Of a stretch of DNA of 32,244 nt, positions 16,639-23,654 are shown one piece after another. Made by a program: the position numbers and the translations under genes. This DNA comes from an uncultured Christensenellaceae bacterium (GTDB lineage: Bacteria; Bacillota; Clostridia; Christensenellales; UMGS416). The first letter of the stretch is position 1, and each line of letters begins with the position of its first letter. The stretch covers positions 1-32,244 of the forward strand of contig CALWDW010000018.1 of NCBI GenBank assembly GCA_944376795.1. Reading direction: 5' to 3'. Below the pieces are notes generated by a model. It saw nothing but the letters and a program-made list of their open reading frames with translations. It had not been told where the DNA came from and did no database searches.

Positions 16639-17202
16639 TTTTGTGGGACATCCTCCCTTTGATTTCGGCATGGTTCCGATGGTTTCGCGTACCATGCAGG
16701 CTTCTGCGATAAGCAAGACGAATTTATGGGGAACAGCGATGCCATCCCCAGATCGTGCAGACAGGGTTTCCGTCGCCGATCTCGAGACGGGACGCATCCG
16801 CCGGCATTGGGCAATGACGGTCTTGGTGCGGGTGCCCTTGCAAGCGCTGTTTGGTCAGAACGAATATGGACTGCAAATGGCGGTTCGGGACGGCCGGGCG
16901 TGGCAGCCGGTTCTGCATCTGCCGCGGAACTTTTGCATGTCCGCATGGTGGTCATCCAATACGACGCTGCGGGGAAGCCCTGAGGATGCGTTGCCGTCTC
17001 TTTCCGCAGCGGAATCGAAGAAAAGCCGCCGCAGCTTCGGGAGAGAATCCCGGAAGTGAGCAGCGGCGCCGGGAATCCAGACAGCATCCGGATAAGCCCA
17101 AGGAGCAGCGGGAGAAGGCCCACGGGGGAGCAGAGCGTCAAAAGAATCGTCCAAGCGGGGTTACCCGTTTTTCCGGCATACGTCTGAAAAAGGGGCGGTT
17201 AT
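16639..17202. other. No confident gene; possible decayed histidine-kinase remnant
   Basis: About 560 GC-rich bases between convergent units. Several overlapping open frames exist on both strands, but none has a ribosome binding site or family-like composition. One short piece on the plus strand around 16840-16925 reads LQALFGQNEYGLQ then VLHLPR, which resembles the C-terminal ATPase end of YesM-type sensor kinases; no flanking homology stays in one frame, so at best it is a decayed fragment. Confidence 0.3.
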
Positions 17203-18540
17203 TTATGAACCCGACCGGTTCTGCGCCATGGGATTGCAGCGCACCAGCAGACCCAGAGCAATCACGGCGCTGGCTGCGTCTGCCACCGCCTGTCCCATCA
17301 GCACGCCGTTATAGGCAAAGAGTTTCACACAAATCAGCAGCGCGGCCACAAAGACCACACCCTGACGGCTGATGGACAGCACGAAGGAAGGGCCTACCTT
17401 GCCCGCTGCCTGAAACAACACCGTCATCAGCAGCACGATACCGGCAAACACCGTGGAGGCAGCCTGCCAGCGAAGCATCTCGGCCCCTGTAGCAATCATA
17501 GCGGCGTCCTTCACAAAGGCCTCCATAAGCGGGGATGCAAAGAGGCACAGGACGGCTGTCAGCACCAGAGAAAGGGCGGACAGGAAGCCCAGGCAGAACC
17601 GTACCAGCCTCTTGAACTCCTTTTGCTGCCGGGCGCCGTACAGATACCCAAAGAGCGGCACGCCGCCGAAGGCAAAGCCGGTGAGAACCAGCTGCGCGAT
17701 CATGTTGACCTTCAGCACAATGCCCATGGCGGCAATTTTATCGTTACCGTAGGGCAGTAGGAACTGGTTGATTACGATGACACACAGGCTTTGCATGAGA
17801 TTGCTCAATGCCGCCGTCACCCCTACGCCCAGGATCTGGCGCAGCTCCTTTCCGCTAACACGGCAGAGAGCGGGATTGATCGACAGGCAGCGGCTTTTTT
17901 TGCGGAGCAGCCAGAGGAAGTAGAGGACACTGCAAAAATAGCCGATCACCGTTGCCACAGCCGCACCCGTGGCGCCCATGCCCAGCACGGAGATGAGGAT
18001 GGGATCCAGGATGATATTAACGACCGCGCCCAGGATGGTCCCGAACATGGACTGGGTGGACATTCCCTCGCAGCGGACCAGGTTGGAGTGAATAAAGCTG
18101 AGCACCACAATGGGCGCGGAGACTACCATCACGATGTAGTACTGAAAGGCGTGGGGCATCGTATCGGCATCTGCCCCAAGCAGAGCCAGGAGGGGCCGGT
18201 TAAACACCGCCATGAGCACGGCCAAAGCTACGCCGGTTGCCAGAGCGATGTAAAAGCAGAAGGAACTGACGCGTTTCACGCCCTCTGCGTCCTGCTGTCC
18301 CAGAAGCCGGGAGATCAGGGAGCTGCCGCCCTGGCCGTAGATGTTGCCAAAGGCCATCAAGGCGGTAAATACCGGCGCACAGAGGGACACGCCGGCGATC
18401 AGGTTTGTATCATTGGTTTGGGCGATGAAGAAGGTGTCTGCCAGGTTGTAGACCAGCGTGACCGCCAGACCCAGCACTACGGGGAACGCCATCTTGAAAT
18501 AGCTGCGGTATAAGTGCTTTGTATCAAAAAAAGAATCCAT
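17203..18540 (-). CDS. MATE-family multidrug/toxin exporter
   Basis: A 445-residue membrane protein with about 12 helices arranged as two homologous halves, the normal MATE length. Recognisable segments are the helix-1 start FPVVLGLAVTLVYNLADTFF, the GQGGSSLISRLLGQ loop, GAVVNIILDPILI closing the first half, and NQFLLPYG...GYLYGARQ in the second. Members export cationic or amphipathic compounds using Na+ or H+ gradients; the substrate here is unknown. ATG 18540 has GGAGGT upstream; the GTG 15 bases earlier would overlap that site. It is divergent from a Crp-family gene with a shared palindromic operator, so it is very likely regulated by that protein. Confidence 0.92.
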   Translation of the reverse strand: MDSFFDTKHLYRSYFKMAFPVVLGLAVTLVYNLADTFFIAQTNDTNLIAGVSLCAPVFTALMAFGNIYGQGGSSLISRLLGQQDAEGVKRVSSFCFYIALATGVALAVLMAVFNRPLLALLGADADTMPHAFQYYIVMVVSAPIVVLSFIHSNLVRCEGMSTQSMFGTILGAVVNIILDPILISVLGMGATGAAVATVIGYFCSVLYFLWLLRKKSRCLSINPALCRVSGKELRQILGVGVTAALSNLMQSLCVIVINQFLLPYGNDKIAAMGIVLKVNMIAQLVLTGFAFGGVPLFGYLYGARQQKEFKRLVRFCLGFLSALSLVLTAVLCLFASPLMEAFVKDAAMIATGAEMLRWQAASTVFAGIVLLMTVLFQAAGKVGPSFVLSISRQGVVFVAALLICVKLFAYNGVLMGQAVADAASAVIALGLLVRCNPMAQNRSGS

Positions 18541-18563
18541 GTCCGTTACCTCCACAAGGCTCC

Positions 18564-18569
18564 ATTATA
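18564..18569 (-). promoter_or_regulatory. -10 element of the MATE promoter
   Basis: Perfect TATAAT on the minus strand, 24 bases before the MATE start codon. The -35 position (18587-18592) reads CAAACA, a poor match, and overlaps the start of the palindrome: the layout of an activator-dependent promoter. Confidence 0.6.
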
Positions 18570-18579
18570 CGAATCCCTG

Positions 18580-18608
18580 TTGCAATTGTTTGTGCCATAT
18601 GGCACAAT
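18580..18608 (+). promoter_or_regulatory. Possible promoter of the second Crp-family gene
   Basis: -35 TTGCAA (18580-18585), 17-base spacer, -10 CACAAT (18603-18608). The palindromic operator fills the spacer and -10, so binding there would repress this promoter. Confidence 0.45.
18590..18607. promoter_or_regulatory. 18-bp perfect palindromic Crp-type operator
   Basis: TTGTGCCATATGGCACAA is its own reverse complement, located between divergent MATE and Crp-family genes. The outer TTGTG/CACAA arms resemble Crp-family half-sites. Its centre (18598.5) lies at -41.5 relative to the transcription start predicted from the MATE -10 box, the classic class II activator position. Confidence 0.75.
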
Positions 18609-18632
18609 GCAGGAAGAAAAGAGGTGCCTTGG

Positions 18633-19250
18633 ATGAAAGAGATTGCGGACAGAGACCGGCTGGAATACTTCTTTGGGGAACAGCAAGCCCATTTTCGCCA
18701 GAGACCGCCGGTGCTGAAGTTGGTGGAATTTGAGAAGGGCGAGATTCTGAATGGTCCCCTCCGTCCCCTCAGCCGCTTTTATATCATTGTAAAGGGTAGT
18801 GTGTCCATTTACAACCTCACCGAGGACGGCTCCATCCGCCATATTGCAAAGGCGGCCCGTGGGACGCTGTTGGGGGACGTGGAGTTCAGCGGGGAGGGTA
18901 ACCAGTCGTTTTATATCGAGGCCGCGGAGACGGTGCTTTGTCTTGCCATACCGTTTCGGGAAAACCAGGCGATTCTGGAGAATGACCCGGTGTTTCTGCG
19001 GTTTGTACTGGGCCAGTTGGCGGGGAAGCTGTCCCTGTCCGCCGTGATAACCGCCTCTGCACAGACACTGGAGGAGAAGGTGCTGTTCTTCTTGCGGAAG
19101 GTCCAGGCAGACCATAAGATTTCGTCGGTCAACCATGCCCTTCCGCTTCTCCATTGCAGCCGTCGTCAGCTCCAACGGGTCTTGAAGAAACTCTGCGACG
19201 AGGACCTGATCGTCAAGACGGGCCGGGGATGCTATCGGCTAAGGGAATGA
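18633..19250 (+). CDS. Crp/Fnr-family transcriptional regulator
   Basis: A 205-residue regulator: N-terminal beta-roll (FYIIVKGSVSIYNLTEDGS; ARGTLLGDVEFSG), central dimerisation helix (TASAQTLEEKVLFFL) and a C-terminal winged helix (LLHCSRRQLQRVLKKLCDEDLI). The HTH is divergent, with RRQLQRVLKKL as recognition helix. The group resembles YeiL/Crp-like regulators of Firmicutes. ATG 18633 has AAGAGGTG upstream; the longer open frame from 18519 would overlap both the operator and the MATE start. It probably activates the MATE gene and represses itself through the palindrome upstream. Confidence 0.88.
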   Translation: MKEIADRDRLEYFFGEQQAHFRQRPPVLKLVEFEKGEILNGPLRPLSRFYIIVKGSVSIYNLTEDGSIRHIAKAARGTLLGDVEFSGEGNQSFYIEAAETVLCLAIPFRENQAILENDPVFLRFVLGQLAGKLSLSAVITASAQTLEEKVLFFLRKVQADHKISSVNHALPLLHCSRRQLQRVLKKLCDEDLIVKTGRGCYRLRE

Positions 19251-20158
19251 CCTGCCATGATGACGAAAAATTGCGCGGGGCGTGATATTGCAATGCACGA
19301 TGTAGTTGATTTTTCACACGAACTCACGCACAATCGAACTGCAACAGCTATGGATGTGGGATTATGATAGAATGTTGTCCTATCTGCGATTCCTATCATC
19401 GGTATCCTTCAACCCATATAATGATTATAAAAGAGAGCCAACCGACGAATCAAAATCAGCTAGCTCTATTTTTATAAATCACGAAGAAGTGCTGCCAAAT
19501 CGTTGCCAGGTCGGGCCGCAGCCCCTGGCATTCGACTTTTGAGGGGTGCTGAATGGTATTGTGCAAACATATTTTCATTATGAGACAAAATATGCTCTAT
19601 AGCGTGGGTCAACTCTCGCTCTTCTTTTTTACCTCGCAGGTTCTTTTTCATACTTGTCTCACACATTTTCTTTATCTTGCTGGAGAAGCCCTAAACTTTT
19701 ACCTTTTTAGATTTCTGGCTTGGATTCTTGCTTTTGCAAAAGAAAACCTGGAGCAAGGGTATTTCGCCACGCTTCCTAGGTTTTATACCTTACGGTTTTT
19801 CTTATGTGGTTCATGGAAAACTATTGTCTATCCATGGAAAATGGGTTTACCACGTGACAGGAGGGATTCTTCCCACTTGCTGCAGGAACTTATATCTTAA
19901 CAGTTTTCATAAGCTTTGCAAATTTAAAGGCATGCTTTGCGACATTGATGTAATGAAATTGTGATACACTTTTCTGAAAGGAGATAGTAAACCCTGCCCG
20001 AAAAAACGCACAAGCCCTTTTATCAATATGTTCTGCTGGAGTATGTGCTCTGAGTTTTTCATTGCTGGGCTGCGTGGGAGTGGATAGATGGTAACTGGCT
20101 GACTGGAATACGGGGGATGAGGACTGCATTTTTGTATATTAAATATTATAAACACTCC
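19251..20158. other. AT-richer stretch without a convincing gene, upstream of the CRISPR-Cas locus
   Basis: About 900 bases clearly poorer in GC than the genes to the left. Plus-strand frames at 19306-19542 and 19553-19900 lack ribosome binding sites and read as low-complexity hydrophobic sequence. It probably marks the left edge of acquired DNA that carries the CRISPR-Cas genes. Nothing resembling a transposase, integrase or tRNA was seen. Confidence 0.5.
19472..19651 (-). CDS. Doubtful small hypothetical ORF
   Basis: A minus-strand frame of about 60 codons beginning MKKNLRGKKEERELTHAIEH and ending GNDLAALLRDL. Its charged N-terminus and helical ending are more protein-like than competing plus-strand frames, but there is no clear ribosome binding site. 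It may be the tail of a decayed gene. Kept only as a candidate. Confidence 0.2.
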   Translation of the reverse strand: MKKNLRGKKEERELTHAIEHILSHNENMFAQYHSAPLKSRMPGAAARPGNDLAALLRDL

Positions 20159-20187
20159 TTGCAACGTCAATGATCAGCATGTATAAT
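20159..20187 (+). promoter_or_regulatory. Sigma-A promoter of the cas operon
   Basis: -35 TTGCAA (20159-20164), 17-base spacer, perfect -10 TATAAT (20182-20187), giving a leader of about 47 bases before the cas3 ATG. Confidence 0.75.
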
Positions 20188-20240
20188 ATCAATAGTAGAC
20201 ATCTTTAGCTTTTGCAAATTCTTTATATCAAGGAGATACC

Positions 20241-22631
20241 ATGTATTCTTGCGCAGCCCATACGGATCCGGAAAGTGGACGCATACAGTCTTTGGCCGAG
20301 CACGTCGGAAACGTGGCTTCACTCTGCGAGCGGTTCGCTGCACCACTTCACCTTAATCAAACGGCGCGATTGATCGCCATTTTACACGACATGGGTAAGG
20401 GTACACCACAGTTTCAGGCATATCTGACAGATGATAAGAGCAAAAAAACACATCCTCATGCTCCTGCGGGTGCCATCTTCGCGTATGAGCGCTGGTTTTC
20501 CGGAAATGAGGGGCGTAAACGTGCCGCGCAGATCATAGCCCTGTGTGTGTATGGTCATCACACCGGACTCATAGATTGTGTGGATAATATGTATAATCTG
20601 CATTTTTCTGACGCAATGCAGCAGGATAGGTATAATCTGCACTATGATGAAGCTGTCGCATATTTCACAGAAAACATTGTTTCTCTGCGTGAGCTTGATG
20701 GTTTGTTTGACGCTGCGTGCGAAGAGTTAGGGCATTTTCGTGACAAGCCCAAGAAAGGTACTTTCTACGATGGATTGACTACGCGGCTGCTGTTGAGCAT
20801 GCTGATAGATGCCGACCGATATGACACGGCTTGTTTTGCGTACGGAGAAAATGCTCTTGCCAAGCCTCCCGTACCTATTTGGAACGAATTGCTCGGTCTC
20901 TTGAATGCATACACAGGCGCACAATTCTCCTTTCGGACGCCCATTGACCAAATTCGCGGAGAGATTGCTGCCAGCTGCGGAAGTGCATCCGGCCGCGTGC
21001 CAGGAGTGTACCGTCTCACGGTACCTACGGGCGGAGGGAAGACGCTCTCCAGTCTGCGCTTTGCCCTAGGCCATGCTGCATGTCACGATATGGAGCGTAT
21101 CTTCTACGTCATACCTTTCAATACCATACTTGATCAGAACGCGCGGGATATCCGCGAGGCGCTGAAGGGATACGACGGCATCCTTGAGCATCATGCTAAC
21201 GTTGTTGTGGAGGACGAAGCGGAGCAGAAGCAGTACCGACATCTGACGGAACGATGGGACAGCCGCATCATCCTGACTAGTATGGTACAGTTTCTGAATG
21301 CGCTTTACCGCTGCGAGAATACGAATGCACGCCGCATGCACCGATTGACTCGCTCGGTCATTATCTTTGATGAGATTCAAGCATTGCCGCGCAAGTGCAA
21401 AATGCTCTTTGAGCGCGCCGTCAACTTCCTCGTAATCTATTGCGGCTGTACGGTGCTGCTGTGTACAGCAACGCAGATGGAGTTTTCAAACATTGTTATG
21501 CCAGAGGATAATGAGCTGATGGGCAGCAGGGAGGACCTCTCTCGGCTCTATGATGTGTTCGAACGTGTGCGCTGGATACCGGAGCTGTGTCCAAGCCTGA
21601 CCAATGAGGCTGCAGCCCACAAATTGCGAGATCTGATGCGCTTGTATGGCAGTGTACTGACGATTGTGAATACAAAAGCTGTCGCCTGGGATGTCTACCG
21701 GCAAACTGTTGAGCTCCTCAAAGAACTGGGCATGCGGCCGGTCACGGTCGACTGCAGGTTGGATAAGGAGACTGTTATGCAGCTGGCGAAGAAGTCAACA
21801 GCCGAGGACGTGCTCTGTATCCATTTAAGTACAATGCTGTGTCCAGCGCATCGCTTGGCATACATTAGCTTTATGAAGGCATGGCTTGCCGGAGGTGGAC
21901 GCACACTGTGTGTTTCCACAGCGCTCATCGAGGCGGGCATCAATATCAGTTTTCCGGCCGTCGTTCGCAGTCTCGCGGGCATTCCCAGCATTGTGCAGGC
22001 CGGTGGCCGCTGCAATCGCAGCTTGGAGTACAAAGTGGGATCTGTATATATCTGGGAGTTTAAAGAAGAAGTTCTCAAGAATCTGCCAGAGATTGATAAC
22101 GGCAAAGCATGTACGCGCAAGCTGTATCATAAAAACCCGGATGATTTTGCGCATCTGTGTAAGCCGGACGGCCTTCGCGAATATTTCGCTGTAGAAAGCT
22201 GTTATTCGAAAAAAACAGAGAAGTATCCCTGTAAATTATTTGGAAACCTTGTTGACCTGTTTAGTGTAAATACGGCCTTTGCAAGCGGATTATCCGTTCC
22301 GTTTCCTCTCAAACAAGCTTTCCGCACGGCGGGCAGCATTTTCCGTGTAATTGATGAGAGTACACACGCGATCGTTGTACCATACGAGGAGGGCGAAGCG
22401 GTCATTGGGGGGCTGCTCAGCCAATCCGATATGAAGCAGCGGGCTCTGCTGCTTACTCAGGCCCAGCGGTACAGTGTAAATGTATACGATTATATGGCAA
22501 AGCAGTTGGAAGAAAAAGGCGCAATTTATCCCATCGGGGATACGGGTGTGATTGCTTTGAAAGCAGAGTACTATGACCCGGAGCAGGGGTTGAATACCAT
22601 GGGTCACGAACTTGAACCAATGTATTTTTGA
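20241..22631 (+). CDS. cas3: Type I-C CRISPR-associated helicase-nuclease Cas3
   Basis: Degrades DNA bound by the I-C Cascade: an HD nuclease fused to a superfamily 2 helicase, 796 residues. The HD domain has His21 (AEHVGNV), the His49-Asp50 pair (LHDMGKG), then HPHAPAG and GHHTG. The helicase has Walker A PTGGGKT (Lys267), the Walker B-type box DEIQ (377-380), LCTATQ (motif III) and, later, CVSTALIEAGINI and QAGGRCNR (motifs V and VI). The DEIQ variant and domain order are normal for Cas3 of subtype I-C. ATG 20241 has AAGGAG. It is first in the cas operon, and a 186-base gap with a second promoter separates its stop from cas5c. Confidence 0.96.
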   Translation: MYSCAAHTDPESGRIQSLAEHVGNVASLCERFAAPLHLNQTARLIAILHDMGKGTPQFQAYLTDDKSKKTHPHAPAGAIFAYERWFSGNEGRKRAAQIIALCVYGHHTGLIDCVDNMYNLHFSDAMQQDRYNLHYDEAVAYFTENIVSLRELDGLFDAACEELGHFRDKPKKGTFYDGLTTRLLLSMLIDADRYDTACFAYGENALAKPPVPIWNELLGLLNAYTGAQFSFRTPIDQIRGEIAASCGSASGRVPGVYRLTVPTGGGKTLSSLRFALGHAACHDMERIFYVIPFNTILDQNARDIREALKGYDGILEHHANVVVEDEAEQKQYRHLTERWDSRIILTSMVQFLNALYRCENTNARRMHRLTRSVIIFDEIQALPRKCKMLFERAVNFLVIYCGCTVLLCTATQMEFSNIVMPEDNELMGSREDLSRLYDVFERVRWIPELCPSLTNEAAAHKLRDLMRLYGSVLTIVNTKAVAWDVYRQTVELLKELGMRPVTVDCRLDKETVMQLAKKSTAEDVLCIHLSTMLCPAHRLAYISFMKAWLAGGGRTLCVSTALIEAGINISFPAVVRSLAGIPSIVQAGGRCNRSLEYKVGSVYIWEFKEEVLKNLPEIDNGKACTRKLYHKNPDDFAHLCKPDGLREYFAVESCYSKKTEKYPCKLFGNLVDLFSVNTAFASGLSVPFPLKQAFRTAGSIFRVIDESTHAIVVPYEEGEAVIGGLLSQSDMKQRALLLTQAQRYSVNVYDYMAKQLEEKGAIYPIGDTGVIALKAEYYDPEQGLNTMGHELEPMYF

Positions 22632-22653
22632 TTTTTTATCACAGTTAAAAACA

Positions 22654-22683
22654 TTGGCGAGCAGAGAGTGGATGCTATATAAT
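22654..22683 (+). promoter_or_regulatory. Second promoter, upstream of cas5c
   Basis: -35 TTGGCG (22654-22659), 18-base spacer, perfect -10 TATAAT (22678-22683) in the cas3-cas5c gap. It would let Cascade and adaptation genes be transcribed independently of cas3. Confidence 0.55.
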
Positions 22684-22847
22684 AGACGTACAGAGATCCA
22701 GATGCCGAGTTCTTTCAACTTCCAGCCTTGTAAGATTTTGCAGTATATCATTTTTCAATGCACATATTGAGGAACAACTATGCATGACGCGCATCGTATA
22801 CTATATACCTGACTGATATGCAAGCTACAACGAAAGAGGTGGTTATT

Positions 22848-23654
22848 TTGTCTCCCGGTAAGATCCGGAACCAGATTGAGTTCAAAGTGTATGGGAAGTA
22901 CGCCTTGTTCTCTGATCCAATTACACGGATAGGTGGGGAGAAGCTCAGCTATCCCATTCCCACGTATCAGGCGCTCAAAGGCATAACGGAAAGCGTGTAC
23001 TGGAAACCATCGATCCTGTGGCAGATCGATGAGGTTTGCATCATGAATCCCATCCGTATGGAGTCTAAGAACATCCGCCCCATTAGCTATGAGAAGCCAC
23101 AGAACACGCTCTCAATTTATACCTATCTGGCTGACCCTGCGTATTTGGTTCGCGCTCATTTTGTTCCCAATCCCCATCGGACAGAGCCTGATCTGATTGC
23201 CGATGGCCAGAATGAGCACAAACATCATAATATTGCACAGCGCATGGTGCAGCGTGGCGGACGGCGTGATATCTTTTTGGGTACACGAGAATGCCAAGGA
23301 TACGTAGAGGTTTGCAATTTTGATGAGGAAATGAAGCGCAGTTATTATGCGGACCGGGGAGAGATCGATTTCGGTGTCATGTTCCACGGATTTGACTATC
23401 CGGATGAAACCGGCCGGAATATGCTGGCCGTGCGCTTTTGGCGGCCCCAAATGATAAAGGGTGTGATTACGTTCTGTGCGCCCCAAGAGTGTACGATGCG
23501 TCAGGATGTGCGGCCAATGCGGGCAAAAGCCTTCGGCGGAAAATACAGCAATTTTACGGGTCTCAATGAGGAATCCTTGCTGCAGGAGATTTTCCTGATG
23601 CAACAACAGGAAGAGGAGGGTGCGGTTCATGGGCTGGATGCAGAAACTCTGTGA
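22848..23654 (+). CDS. cas5c: Type I-C Cas5c (Cas5d), pre-crRNA endonuclease and Cascade subunit
   Basis: In subtype I-C, which lacks Cas6, Cas5 cuts the repeat RNA and stays on the 5' handle of the crRNA. The family pattern is clear: IEFKVYGKYALFSDP, SYPIPTYQALKGITESVYWKP (the helix that follows the first strand), and the Lys-His pair of the known active site in EHKHHNIAQR (Lys125-His126). The C-terminal half contains the conserved FLGTRECQGYV and the GEIDFGVMFHGFDYP segment. I chose TTG 22848 because GAGGTGG lies 5 bases upstream and the Cas5c fold begins just after; ATG 22818 in the same frame adds 10 residues but has no ribosome binding site. It overlaps cas8c by 26 bases. Confidence 0.93.
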   Translation: MSPGKIRNQIEFKVYGKYALFSDPITRIGGEKLSYPIPTYQALKGITESVYWKPSILWQIDEVCIMNPIRMESKNIRPISYEKPQNTLSIYTYLADPAYLVRAHFVPNPHRTEPDLIADGQNEHKHHNIAQRMVQRGGRRDIFLGTRECQGYVEVCNFDEEMKRSYYADRGEIDFGVMFHGFDYPDETGRNMLAVRFWRPQMIKGVITFCAPQECTMRQDVRPMRAKAFGGKYSNFTGLNEESLLQEIFLMQQQEEEGAVHGLDAETL

